Source: Saprospiraceae bacterium (GTDB taxonomy: Bacteria; Bacteroidota; Bacteroidia; Chitinophagales; Saprospiraceae). Taken from it: 54,789 bases of DNA. This document shows, piece by piece, positions 1-8,841 of this stretch; position 1 is the first letter of the stretch, and each line of letters starts with the position of its first letter. The DNA is taken from assembly GCA_020850225.1 (NCBI GenBank), contig JADZFD010000073.1, positions 1 through 54,789 on the forward strand, given 5' to 3'. A program made the position numbers and the translations under genes. The notes under the pieces were generated by a model, which saw only the letters and a program-made list of their open reading frames with translations, was not told where the DNA came from and searched no databases.

Positions 1-338
1 CCTGTTTCCTGCCCGTTTTTGATACCGTCGGAGCAAGTTGGACATGGCGGACAGTTTGGACCACCACAATCAATGCCTGTTTCTGTTCCGTTTTTGATAC
101 CGTCGGAGCAAGTTGGGCATGGCGGACAGTTTGGTCCACCACAGTCAATGCCTGTTTCTGTTCCGTTTTTGATACCGTCGGAGCAAGTTGGACAAGGCGG
201 ACAGTTGGGTCCACCGCAATCAATACCTGTTTCCTGCCCGTTTTTGATACCGTCGGAGCAAGTTGGACATGGCGGACAGTTGGGTCCACCACAATCAATA
301 CCTGTTTCTGTTCCGTTTTTGATACCGTCGGAGCAAGT
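1..338 (-). repeat. 75-bp tandem repeat array inside the metalloprotease gene
   Basis: The sequence gataccgtcggagcaagtt recurs at 21, 96, 171, 246 and 321, an exact 75-bp period. Each unit encodes 25 residues with the pattern CSDGIKNG(T/Q)ETG, then DCGGPNCPPCP, so it stays in frame. There are four complete copies and a partial fifth at the window edge. Copies differ at only a few bases, and in the coding direction the T/Q position reads T, Q, T, T, Q. The array probably continues beyond the window. Six conserved cysteines per unit suggest a disulfide-stabilised stalk. Confidence 0.95.
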
Positions 339-1988
339 TGCATTTTGTTTGGATATGCAGAATGATTTTTGCTCTGTACTACCAAAAGTACTTCCGTTTA
401 CTAATTCAGTGGATTCCTTTTTGAGTTTATAGTATCCATTGCCGTAATTGCAGCAAAACCCATCACCAAATTCATCATAAATTACAAAGTTATAGCATCC
501 GTCAGGCAGACAAATATCGATGGTATTCAATGTGTTGGGTGAAAAATACGGACCACCTGATAAGACAGTTACATTGGCAGCATTTTTGATTTTCCAGGTA
601 GTTTCCATCGGGTAATTATCCGTTTTTATTTCGAGTTTCAACCTGATATCGTTACAAACAGGCTCTTCGCCGCTATTTCCTCCAGGACATGCAGAAAGAC
701 AGGCTGCATTGGCAACCTTAGAACGAATAATATTACCAGGTTGAGTACCAAAACCATTAGAAAAATTAATACCTACCTGGGTTAAATGGCAGTAGGACAT
801 GATGGTACCTCCAGTGTTTGAAGGAGGCAATCCGGGATCAGAACAACTCCCTTCTACCTTATAGCATCCGTCAATAGCGGTATTATTGCCGTTCCAGACA
901 CATGCATGAGTATGTTGTGAACCCATCAAATGCCCCAGTTCATGCGTGATGACTTCGACAGTCCAGCTATACACAGGTATTTCAAGATACGTTTGATTGA
1001 TGCCTGCATAACTCATACTGTAGGCAGGATTTGTTTTGCACAAACCATTGATATAGGCTATTCCGCCGCTGGCTTTGTAAGAAAGCAACTGAGCCAGATC
1101 CCCGTTAAAACCTTTACGGTATCCTGTAAATGCATTTAGCATACCCGAGGATGTAGTAGCATTGTAGGGACTAGCTTCAGTCCAAACTACTATTTCTGAG
1201 AGCAGCGTGTTGATTTGTTCTGCTGCATATAAGGTACTTACCTGATTAAATATCCCGGTAATAAAGGCGTTTACATTTTTTATGCTGCTTCCTTTTTCCT
1301 GATAAATGTCGTAATCTACTTCAAAATATACCCGTACGCAGTCAGATAATGATCTGTTGATAGATGTGTTATCCCGAAGTTCTTCCTTGGTATATTCGGT
1401 CTGATAATCCGGAGTGCTGCATGCTCGTTTATTGTATTTAGATAATTGCTGATCATTGTACAGTATGTAATTATTATCAGTTGTATTCTTTTCCAGTATT
1501 AAGTTGCCTTGTCCGGAAGGTGAAGAGATAATACCTGAAATCTCACCCTGTATGATTGAAATAGCAGCTATACTACCTTGTTCTCCCTGGACAACACCTC
1601 TGTAAAATTTCCCTTTTTCATGTTGAATGACTTTCATGGATGGTGCTTCACGCAAAATAAAATCAGAGGTAAAAGGAAAAACTTCAACAAGTTCCAGTGT
1701 TACTATCTTTTCTTTGCTCACGGGTATATTGAATTGAATAAAAGCATCCTTACCAGAGGAAAGATTCTTAAATTTTTTTTCATTCAGTTCAAGTATGGTG
1801 CATGTGCGGATATCATTGTTTGCAGGCTTTGTATTTTGCAGATTTAGTTTAAAAAAGTCAAAATTAACAGGTATAGCATCCTTTTTTGCCTGTATGACGA
1901 GTTCTTGAGGTTTAAGTACCTTATATTGGGCTGATATAGAAGATATCAGTAATATGATAAATGACAGCGGAGATAATATGTACTTCAT
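1..1988 (-). CDS. Secreted reprolysin-like zinc metalloprotease with Cys-rich tandem repeats (partial)
   Basis: Secreted zinc endopeptidase, running off the left edge with no stop in the window. I read this frame from the minus strand: the start is the ATG at 1988-1986, followed by a signal peptide (about residues 1-20, ending SISA-Q). The zinc site is HELGHLMGSQH at residues 349-359, the HExxHxxGxxH signature of metzincins, with a Met-turn (TIMSY) near residue 397. This fits the adamalysin/reprolysin-like (M12B) group. After the catalytic domain comes a module with ETTWKI and GDGFCCNYGNGYY, a Cys/Gly-rich pattern that I know from secreted Bacteroidota proteins. At least four full copies and a fifth partial copy of a 25-residue repeat follow. 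A T9SS sorting domain would be expected further left but lies outside the window. The precise substrate is unknown. Confidence 0.85.
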   Translation of the reverse strand, partial: MKYILSPLSFIILLISSISAQYKVLKPQELVIQAKKDAIPVNFDFFKLNLQNTKPANNDIRTCTILELNEKKFKNLSSGKDAFIQFNIPVSKEKIVTLELVEVFPFTSDFILREAPSMKVIQHEKGKFYRGVVQGEQGSIAAISIIQGEISGIISSPSGQGNLILEKNTTDNNYILYNDQQLSKYNKRACSTPDYQTEYTKEELRDNTSINRSLSDCVRVYFEVDYDIYQEKGSSIKNVNAFITGIFNQVSTLYAAEQINTLLSEIVVWTEASPYNATTSSGMLNAFTGYRKGFNGDLAQLLSYKASGGIAYINGLCKTNPAYSMSYAGINQTYLEIPVYSWTVEVITHELGHLMGSQHTHACVWNGNNTAIDGCYKVEGSCSDPGLPPSNTGGTIMSYCHLTQVGINFSNGFGTQPGNIIRSKVANAACLSACPGGNSGEEPVCNDIRLKLEIKTDNYPMETTWKIKNAANVTVLSGGPYFSPNTLNTIDICLPDGCYNFVIYDEFGDGFCCNYGNGYYKLKKESTELVNGSTFGSTEQKSFCISKQNATCSDGIKNGTETGIDCGGPNCPPCPTCSDGIKNGQETGIDCGGPNCPPCPTCSDGIKNGTETGIDCGGPNCPPCPTCSDGIKNGTETGIDCGGPNCPPCPTCSDGIKNGQET

Positions 1989-2628
1989 GCAATAATATGG
2001 TTTGTAATAATGATTCTTTACTAAATGGTTAAATTAATGTCATTCAGCAAATACTCAAGGAGCCAAAAATCTTGCTAATCACTTTTCCATACAGAGATAA
2101 TAATGTCTGCAACGTTGATAAACGATAATTATAATCTTTGACGATTGTATATAAACCAAAAATTATGCCTGATATTAAATATATTTATAATGTGTATTTT
2201 GATATTCTTAATTGTTTTTGTACTTTACGCTATCTTGTATATAAAGTAATTATATAAGGTATTATTTATCAATATAATGTATATGGTGTAATATTTATTA
2301 TGTTATTATTAGTCATTAATATAAATAAAGTTAAAATAATCTAAGGCACTTACCTTTTCATATAAGTTTCAGTAAATTTATTAACATGAAATTGTAAAAT
2401 AATCACATCAGATTATTAATTTCAGTGCTAATAATATTCCGGATTTAATTGATTTGCATTGTGCAGACAAATGTTGCTTGTAATATACTGAACATTTATT
2501 AATAGGGTGTTCAGTTTTTTATAGTATTTTATATTTTTTACTGATGTTAATTGTGTGATATCAATATTGATTTTTTAATAAATAAGTATTAATTATTGCC
2601 TAATTTTGACCTTTATTTTTAAAAAATC
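1989..2628. other. Divergent AT-rich intergenic region
   Basis: This 640-bp stretch separates the divergent protease and E1 dehydrogenase genes. It is very AT-rich, with stop codons in all frames, and I see no gene, RNA or clear hairpin in it. Regulatory sequence for both genes is expected here; the only element I can point to is the TAATTTTG box at 2601-2608. Confidence 0.6.
2601..2608 (+). promoter_or_regulatory. Candidate -7 box (TAATTTTG) for the E1 dehydrogenase gene
   Basis: TAATTTTG matches the Bacteroidota -7 consensus TAnnTTTG and lies 20 nt upstream of the ATG at 2629. No TTG -33 element is present at the usual spacing, so this is a weak call based on one box and position. Confidence 0.35.
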
Positions 2629-4602
2629 ATGAGTACAGGAATATATTCAGAAGAGCAATATCTGACATTTTATAAAAAACTCTTACTGCCGCGTATGGTG
2701 GAAGAAAGGATGCTGATAGGTTTACGGCAGGGAAAGATATCCAAATGGTTTTCGGGATGGGGTCAGGAAGCTATATCTGTAGGTACAGCAATGGCTATGC
2801 ATCCGGATGAATATATGCTGACAATGCATCGTAATCTCGGTGTTTTTACGGCTCGGGATATTCCTTTACGTCGTTTGTTTGCACAGTTTCAGGGTAAATT
2901 GGAAGGTTTTACCAAGGGTAGGGACAGGTCGTTCCACTTTGGCACACAGGAGTATAAAATAGTAGGCATGATATCTCATTTGGGCTCTCAGATGGGTGTT
3001 GCGGATGGTATAGCACTGGCAGGTTTATTGCACAACAAGCAACAGGCCACACTGGTTTTTACCGGAGATGGGGGTGCAAGTGAAGGTGATTTTCATGAGG
3101 CAGTCAATGTTGCCGCTGTATGGCAACTTCCATTGATTATTATAGTAGAGAATAATCAGTGGGGACTTTCCACACCGTCATCGGAGCAGTTCCGTATGAA
3201 GTCATTTGCTGATAAAGGTATCGGTTATGGTATTGATGCCATTTCCATTGATGGCAACAATGTGCTGGAAGTATATGAAACGGTTAAATTCTGGGCTGAA
3301 GAATTGCGCCGGAACCCAAGACCGGTTATCATCGAATGTATATCATTCCGAATGCGCGGTCATGAAGAAGCATCAGGTACAGCTTACTATCCGGAAGGGA
3401 TGGCGGATGCATGGAAGGATAAAGATCCTGTTCTTCAGTTCGAACAATTGTTGAAAAGCAAAGGAATTCTGAATGATCATCTTATTCAGGTATACCGTAA
3501 AGAGCTCAGTGCACATGTTCTTGAAGAATTGAATATTGCTGACAATTATCCAGACATTATCCCGGATAAACACACAGAAATCAATGATGTTTATGCCCTG
3601 TTTGATAATCGTTCCATAACACCAGTATCGGAAGAAAGACGGGAAATCCGTTTTATAGATGCTATCACGGAAGGTCTGGATGAAGCTATGCAGCGTTATC
3701 CGGAACTGGTATTGATGGGTCAGGATATCGCCCGATACGGTGGTGCATTCAAGGTGACAGAAGGCTTTATTGACAAATATGGTAAAGAGCGGGTTCGCAA
3801 TACGCCCATTTGTGAGGCAGCTATCGTTGGAGCAGGTTTGGGACTCTCTATCGCAGGTATCAAGAGTATGGTGGAAATGCAGTTTGCTGATTTTGTGTCA
3901 GAGGCATTTAATCAGATAGTAAATAATCTTGCCAAAGCACATTACCGATGGAACCAGTCAGCGGATGTGGTGGTACGTATGCCAACGGGTGGCGGTACGG
4001 CAGCAGGACCCTATCACTCTCAGTCAACTGAAGCGTGGTTTACAAAAGTTCCCGGTCTGAAAGTGGTGTACCCGGCAACACCTGAGGATGCCAAGGGCTT
4101 GTTGTTGCAGTCGTTTGCAGATCCTAATCCGGTTATGTTTTTCGAACATAAAAAACTGTACAGAAGTATCAAGGGTTTTGTTCCTTCAGGATATTATACA
4201 GTACCCTTTGGCAAAGCAAGTATTCATCGTCAGGGAACACAACTGACCATAGTTACCTATGGTATGGGCGTACATACAGCCATACATACCCTGGAAAAAT
4301 ATCCGGATATAGATGCAGAAGTAATCGATCTCAGAACGCTTATTCCATGGGATCAGGAAACGGTGCTGGCATCCGTCAGGAAGACAGGGAAAGTTATTGT
4401 TTTACATGAAGATACGATGGTCAGTGGATTCGGAGCAGAGATAGCAGCTGTTATTACTGAGGAGATATTTGAATGTCTGGACGCACCTGTGTTGAGGGCT
4501 GGCAGTATGAATACACCTATACCATTCAATGCTGAACTTGAAAAACAATTTATGCCTGACATCGAATTTGAGGAGAAGTTGCTTAAGTTGTGGAAGTATT
4601 GA
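2629..4602 (+). CDS. 2-oxoacid (branched-chain type) dehydrogenase E1, fused alpha and beta subunits
   Basis: Thiamine-diphosphate enzyme that decarboxylates a 2-oxoacid and passes the acyl group to the lipoyl E2 subunit of a multienzyme complex. The 657 residues hold both subunits in one chain. The alpha part (about 15-310) has the ThDP motif GDGGASEGDFHEA starting at G146 and ending with the N175-N176 pair. The beta part (about 340-657) begins with LMGQDIARYGGAF and includes the transketolase pyrimidine-binding domain and the C-terminal transketolase domain. The overall pattern is closest to 2-oxoisovalerate dehydrogenase rather than pyruvate dehydrogenase, but motifs alone do not fix the substrate. 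E2 and E3 genes are not adjacent. Fused E1 proteins of this kind are common in Bacteroidota. It converges on the next gene with only 24 nt between stops. Confidence 0.9.
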   Translation: MSTGIYSEEQYLTFYKKLLLPRMVEERMLIGLRQGKISKWFSGWGQEAISVGTAMAMHPDEYMLTMHRNLGVFTARDIPLRRLFAQFQGKLEGFTKGRDRSFHFGTQEYKIVGMISHLGSQMGVADGIALAGLLHNKQQATLVFTGDGGASEGDFHEAVNVAAVWQLPLIIIVENNQWGLSTPSSEQFRMKSFADKGIGYGIDAISIDGNNVLEVYETVKFWAEELRRNPRPVIIECISFRMRGHEEASGTAYYPEGMADAWKDKDPVLQFEQLLKSKGILNDHLIQVYRKELSAHVLEELNIADNYPDIIPDKHTEINDVYALFDNRSITPVSEERREIRFIDAITEGLDEAMQRYPELVLMGQDIARYGGAFKVTEGFIDKYGKERVRNTPICEAAIVGAGLGLSIAGIKSMVEMQFADFVSEAFNQIVNNLAKAHYRWNQSADVVVRMPTGGGTAAGPYHSQSTEAWFTKVPGLKVVYPATPEDAKGLLLQSFADPNPVMFFEHKKLYRSIKGFVPSGYYTVPFGKASIHRQGTQLTIVTYGMGVHTAIHTLEKYPDIDAEVIDLRTLIPWDQETVLASVRKTGKVIVLHEDTMVSGFGAEIAAVITEEIFECLDAPVLRAGSMNTPIPFNAELEKQFMPDIEFEEKLLKLWKY

Positions 4603-4626
4603 TTGCAACAACGATATAGGAATAGG

Positions 4627-5256
4627 TCAATCTGTTATTGATAGTCCGAGTTCACCCTGTACATTTCGGGCTCCTATACTGGCCGATTGAGTGATTACAT
4701 TATTAATGGTTAATTTGGATCCTGCTGCCACCTTTGCCAGCATATTGATGGTGTTGTTATCCAGTTTTTCTCCTCTGGTATAGGTAGAAAATATATGCCT
4801 TCCACCTGTATCCTGAATATAGACATTGAATGATAAAATACTGGTCTTGGGTATATTTTTAAAGGATGACGGATATTCCAAAATCAGTTTTCCGAGTTTA
4901 TCAATTTCTTTTCTGGAAACAGTACTCGTACGAACATTTTCAAAAGTCAGTACAGGTTCCGGTAGTCTGACAAATCGTACGGTTTTTATCTGGCAGACTA
5001 CCTTTTTATAGTATAGCTTTATTTTAACTTCTTCTTCAGGTAACTGTGCGATGACAGAATATGTACTGTCACTTCGCTTGATTAGTGTACCCGAACTGAT
5101 TTTTAAATCTACATATTCCGGATCGCAATTATTGAAATCTATCTGTATGATATTCTCAACACCTATATAGAGTTCATCACCCATTTCGCTGAGCGCTGGT
5201 AGATTGGCAACAAATGTTGAAAAAATGAGATGAACCAGAAAAAGATAAAAATGCAT
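4627..5256 (-). CDS. Stand-alone GldM C-terminal-domain-like exported protein
   Basis: 209 residues with a probable N-terminal signal peptide or short membrane segment (about 1-20). The mature part starts ALSEMGDELYIGVENIIQI, which resembles the start of the periplasmic beta domains of the gliding/T9SS motor protein GldM (pattern ALS.MG..LYIGV.N). It continues with a short domain ending in VRFVRLPEPV. A last domain then follows with SILSFNVYIQDTGG and a tail GARNVQGELGLSI, again like the end of GldM. The N-terminal transmembrane helix and first periplasmic domains of true GldM (about 500 residues) are missing, so this is a paralogue of its C-terminal half only. It could be an accessory or decoy partner of the GldK/GldN ring, but that is inference. 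tRNA-Arg lies upstream on the same strand with its own terminator. Confidence 0.7.
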   Translation of the reverse strand: MHFYLFLVHLIFSTFVANLPALSEMGDELYIGVENIIQIDFNNCDPEYVDLKISSGTLIKRSDSTYSVIAQLPEEEVKIKLYYKKVVCQIKTVRFVRLPEPVLTFENVRTSTVSRKEIDKLGKLILEYPSSFKNIPKTSILSFNVYIQDTGGRHIFSTYTRGEKLDNNTINMLAKVAAGSKLTINNVITQSASIGARNVQGELGLSITD

Positions 5257-5389
5257 ATAAACCTGTTAAAAAAAATCAAAATTCATATGATGGGATGACC
5301 AACTATATCATAACGGATTTCACAGTCTGAATGTTTCCTGATAAAGGATATGAAAATGAATTGTGCGCTCTAAAATCGTACAAAAAACA

Positions 5390-5433
5390 AATAAAAAAAC
5401 CTTAACTTGCTTAATATCAACAAATTAAGGTTT
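5390..5433 (-). terminator. Terminator downstream of tRNA-Arg
   Basis: Read on the minus strand, an AAACCTTAA arm (5425-5433) and a TTAAGGTTT arm around 5400 form an inverted repeat followed by a run of seven T. The loop is long, about 19 nt. Its position directly after the tRNA 3' end supports a terminator role. Confidence 0.55.
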
Positions 5434-5437
5434 AAAG

Positions 5438-5514
5438 TGGTGACCCCAGGAGGATTCGAACCCCCAACCCTCAGAGCCGAAATCTGATATTCTATCCAGT
5501 TGAACTATGGAGCC
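5438..5514 (-). tRNA. tRNA-Arg (anticodon UCG)
   Basis: The minus strand folds as a standard cloverleaf. The acceptor is GGCTCCA paired with TGGGGTC and discriminator A. The anticodon stem TCAGA/TCTGA encloses loop TTTCGGC, giving anticodon TCG (plus-strand 5478-5480), and the T arm is GGGGG-TTCGAAT-CCTCC. The 3' CCA is encoded (5438-5440). It decodes CGA and, by wobble, other CGN codons. It is a single tRNA, not part of a cluster. Confidence 0.95.
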
Positions 5515-5528
5515 GTTAAAAATGAATG

Positions 5529-5558
5529 CAAAGATAATTAAATTTAAAAAAAATACAA
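5529..5558 (-). promoter_or_regulatory. Promoter of tRNA-Arg (TTG - 19 nt - TATCTTTG)
   Basis: On the minus strand TTG (5558-5556) is followed after 19 nt by TATCTTTG (5536-5529), an exact match to the Bacteroidota -33/-7 promoter (TTG, TAnnTTTG). The -7 box ends 14 nt upstream of the tRNA 5' end, leaving room for a short leader. Confidence 0.7.
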
Positions 5559-5655
5559 CTTTTTAGTCAACACATATCGTGTATGTTATTTTCTATCTGC
5601 AGAATCCGTATTGAAAGGACACTATGACTTTGTTTTGTCAGAAAATGACAGGGAG

Positions 5656-7206
5656 TTAAAACCAGCTGGACTTTTTGGAGCTTTTTGATCCTCCCGTCAA
5701 TACACCTAAGATGCCACGTACCAAAGTATTGGCAACGGTACGACCGATTTGCCTTCCGGCAGAACTATTCAGTATCTGATCGAGTGTGGACTTTTCAGGC
5801 TTGGCAGATGTTTTGGGCGTATTCGGAACAGGTGTTTCAACATCTGAAGTATTTGCACTTAGTTTTTCAGTCAGAATTTCGTATGCACTTTCTCTGTTGA
5901 TTACCTCATCGTATTTAGTTTTGATTCGGCTCTGACTCATAATGTTGTTAATCTCTGCAGGAGTGAGGATGTCCATCCGCGATTGTGGCGACCTGAGATA
6001 GCAATGTACCAAAGGCGTAGGAATCCCTTTTTCATTTAGAGCAGCGATGATTGCTTCACCTATACCAAGTTCTGTAAGCAGTGTATCTACCGTATAATAA
6101 TCCGATAAAGGATAGTTTTCAGCAGTAAGTTTGATGTCTTTCCTGTCTTTTGCAGTGAAGGCTCTAAGTGCGTGCTGCACTTTAAGGCCTAATTGACCCA
6201 GTACGGAATCCGGAACATCTCTCGGACTTTGTGTAACAAAAAATATTCCTATTCCCTTGGATCGGATAAGTTTGATAATTGTTTCAATCTGACTCAGCAG
6301 TGCTTTGCTTGCTTCGTTGAATATAAGATGGGCTTCATCAATAAAGATAACAAGCTTGGGTTTGTCCAGATCGCCTGCCTCCGGAAAAGTGCTGTAGATT
6401 TCCGCAAGGAGTTGCAGCATAAAAGTGGAAAACAACTTAGGTCTGTCCTGTATATCCGTTACTCTCAGTACCGATATATAACCTTCTCCCCGCTCATTGG
6501 TTCGTATCAGATCATTTACGTCAAAGGATCGTTCTCCAAAAAATATATCACCACCCTGTTGTTCCAGTTCAATTACTTTACGCAGTATGGTTCCTATTGT
6601 TGCCGGTGAAATGGCACCATATTCGGCACTTAAAGCTTCTTTTCCTTCATTGATGACATAATTAAGTACTTTCTTTATGTCATCCAAATCTAGTAGCAGG
6701 AGTTGATGGTCATCACAAAATTTAAAAATCATAGATATAACACTTGCCTGCGTGTCATTTAATTCCAGAATTTTTGAAAATAAAACAGGGCCGAATTCCA
6801 GTACTGTAGCTCTTAATCTCGCTCCTGAATCATGAGACAGGGTCAGAAATTCTACAGGACTACCGGATGTTGTAAATGGTATGCCAATGCTATTATTTCT
6901 TTCTTCAACTTTGGGATTGGATTCTCCGGGTACGGCAACACCGGATAAGTCCCCTTTCACGTCCATTACCAGACTGGGTATGCCTTTTGCAGATAATTGT
7001 TCGATGATAATCTGAAGTGTTTTTGTTTTACCGGTACCTGTGGCTCCGGCTATAAGTCCATGCCGGTTAAGTGTTTTTAGTGGAATTCTTATGAAGGTAT
7101 CGGTCAATACTGCCTGATCCAGTTTGGGAGCACCTAATATGATAGAGTCCCCTTTAAAAGTATAAGCTGAAGTGATTTCTTCTAAAAATTTTGCTTTTGT
7201 ATCCAT
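5656..7206 (-). CDS. HerA-like ATPase (DUF853/YjgR family)
   Basis: Cytoplasmic P-loop ATPase of the HerA/FtsK superfamily, DUF853 branch (E. coli YjgR, about 500 residues; this one is 516). Walker A is GATGTGKT at residues 54-61, followed by LVMDVKGDLSG. Walker B is LVIFIDEAH, and sensor-like FFVTQSPRDVP follows. The C-terminus is a low-complexity region ending in GGSKSSKKSSWF, typical of the family. The cellular role is unknown; a DNA-pumping or helicase-like activity is inferred from the superfamily. It lies 51 nt downstream of purA on the same strand, so the two are probably co-transcribed, although no functional link to purine synthesis is known. Confidence 0.85.
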   Translation of the reverse strand: MDTKAKFLEEITSAYTFKGDSIILGAPKLDQAVLTDTFIRIPLKTLNRHGLIAGATGTGKTKTLQIIIEQLSAKGIPSLVMDVKGDLSGVAVPGESNPKVEERNNSIGIPFTTSGSPVEFLTLSHDSGARLRATVLEFGPVLFSKILELNDTQASVISMIFKFCDDHQLLLLDLDDIKKVLNYVINEGKEALSAEYGAISPATIGTILRKVIELEQQGGDIFFGERSFDVNDLIRTNERGEGYISVLRVTDIQDRPKLFSTFMLQLLAEIYSTFPEAGDLDKPKLVIFIDEAHLIFNEASKALLSQIETIIKLIRSKGIGIFFVTQSPRDVPDSVLGQLGLKVQHALRAFTAKDRKDIKLTAENYPLSDYYTVDTLLTELGIGEAIIAALNEKGIPTPLVHCYLRSPQSRMDILTPAEINNIMSQSRIKTKYDEVINRESAYEILTEKLSANTSDVETPVPNTPKTSAKPEKSTLDQILNSSAGRQIGRTVANTLVRGILGVLTGGSKSSKKSSWF

Positions 7207-7257
7207 TTTAATTACTGAATATTCAATATAGAAATGAGAAAAACTTTAAAAAAGTTC

Positions 7258-8526
7258 TTATTTAGCCAATAATTTATCCCGTTCAGGACCTGTGCTCACC
7301 ATAGATATGCGTGTATTCAGCAGCCCTTCAAGTGCGCTGACATATGCTCTGGCCTTGTCAGGTAGCGCATTATACTCAGTTAAATCAGATAGGTTTTCAT
7401 TCCATCCGTCGAATGACTTGTAGACAGGATTGATGTTTTTCCCGATTATATCAAAAGGAAGTTCAATGGATTCGGATTGGTCGTAATGATATGCGTGAGC
7501 TACCTGAATAGTATCAAAAGTATCCAGAACGTCCATTTTGGTAATAATGATTTGTGTGACGCCATTCAGCATAATGGTATACAACAGCTGTGGTACATCC
7601 AGCCATCCACATCTTCTTGGCCGGCCTGTGGTCGCTCCGACTTCATTACCCAGCGTTCTTAACTTGTCTCCTGTTTCGTCATGGAGTTCAGTCGGAAAAG
7701 GACCTGATCCTACACGGGTGCAATAGGCCTTGGCTATGCCGATGACTTCCCGTATTTTATTGGGAGCAATACCTAAACCGCTGCATACGCCGGCACTTGT
7801 GGTATTGGAAGAGGTGACAAACGGATAGGTACCAAAATCAATATCCAGCATGGATCCCTGTGCGCCTTCTGCCAATACCTGCTTACCATCGGCAATAACA
7901 CTGTTGATATAGTATTCACTGTTGATAAACTTCAATTGTCTGAGCTGTTCTATACTTTCAAAAAACTGATTTTCCTGCTCCTCCAGATTAAAATCAGTTT
8001 CAGGATACAATCGAAGCAGATTGAGATGCTTTTCTTTAATATTTCGGTATTTCTGAGCAAAATCTGGTGTCAGTAAATCCCCGATGCGCAGCCCGTTTCT
8101 GCCCGTTTTGTCCATGTAGGTGGGACCTATACCTTTCAAAGTTGAACCAATCCTGGATTGACCTTTGGATGCTTCGGTAGCAGCGTCCAGGTACCTGTGG
8201 GTAGGTAGTATCAGGTGTGCCTTGTTGGATATCAGCAACCTGTTTTTATATCCGATACCTGACTGATCAAGTATGTGCATTTCTTTGGAAAGCGTAATAG
8301 GGTCAAGAACGACTCCGTTACCTATGACATTCGTAATGTGTTCGCGGAAAATACCCGAGGGAATAGTATGTAAAACAAACTTTTTATCCTTGATCTTGAT
8401 AGTGTGTCCTGCATTGGGTCCGCCCTGAAATCTACACACTAGATCGTAACGGTCAGCCAGGTAATCCACAATTTTGCCCTTACCTTCGTCGCCCCACTGG
8501 AGCCCTAAGATGATGTCAACAGCCAT
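7258..8526 (-). CDS. purA: Adenylosuccinate synthetase
   Basis: Converts IMP, aspartate and GTP to adenylosuccinate, the first committed step from IMP to AMP. The 422 residues match the usual length. The N-terminus has LGLQWGDEGKGK (GTP/IMP loop with the catalytic Asp) and GGPNAGHTI with the catalytic His. Further motifs are GIGPTYMDKTGRNGLR, EGAQGSMLDIDFG, and TTGRPRRCGWLD near the C-terminal aspartate-binding region. The start is the ATG at 8526. A TAGCTTTG box (8564-8557) is a candidate -7 element 30 nt upstream. It is divergent from the penicillin-binding protein gene and followed by the HerA-like ATPase. Confidence 0.97.
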   Translation of the reverse strand: MAVDIILGLQWGDEGKGKIVDYLADRYDLVCRFQGGPNAGHTIKIKDKKFVLHTIPSGIFREHITNVIGNGVVLDPITLSKEMHILDQSGIGYKNRLLISNKAHLILPTHRYLDAATEASKGQSRIGSTLKGIGPTYMDKTGRNGLRIGDLLTPDFAQKYRNIKEKHLNLLRLYPETDFNLEEQENQFFESIEQLRQLKFINSEYYINSVIADGKQVLAEGAQGSMLDIDFGTYPFVTSSNTTSAGVCSGLGIAPNKIREVIGIAKAYCTRVGSGPFPTELHDETGDKLRTLGNEVGATTGRPRRCGWLDVPQLLYTIMLNGVTQIIITKMDVLDTFDTIQVAHAYHYDQSESIELPFDIIGKNINPVYKSFDGWNENLSDLTEYNALPDKARAYVSALEGLLNTRISMVSTGPERDKLLAK

Positions 8527-8841
8527 TTTCTGTTTTTATGATAATCTTTTAAAGCCCAAAGCTAATCATTTTTGTATGAATGCTAAATGAATCAAAAGAT
8601 ATTAATTTAATTTTGAATGGGATTTAATAACCATTGTCGACTGGAGATTGATGATCACTGTGTTGGCATTGCAGGATTGATTCACGGCATGACAGGAATG
8701 TGTACTGTTGTTTTAATCTTTTTATCTCAGGAAAATCTGATACGAATCATGTGACATGTATTAGTATATATAACGACTTCTTAATTGCAAATTCTATTAA
8801 GGTATTAAATAAAATTCTCAAAATCTTTACCTTTGTTCCTG
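8527..8841. other. Divergent intergenic region purA / penicillin-binding protein
   Basis: A 315-bp AT-rich gap between two divergent genes. I see two TAnnTTTG-like boxes, TAGCTTTG (8564-8557, minus) facing purA and TACCTTTG (8828-8835, plus) facing the penicillin-binding protein. Neither has a well-spaced TTG. No open frame, RNA or strong hairpin was found. Confidence 0.5.

Noticed and set aside
1-338. Possible CRISPR array
   Set aside because: The repeats are continuous 75-bp coding units with no spacers.
19-432. Plus-strand open frame made of MPVSVPF-type repeats
   Set aside because: It is the antisense shadow of the tandem repeats in the minus-strand protease, which has the signal peptide and zinc motif.
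5438-5558. tRNA-Arg as an integration site for a mobile element
   Set aside because: No integrase, direct repeat of the tRNA 3' end, or foreign-looking genes are seen nearby.
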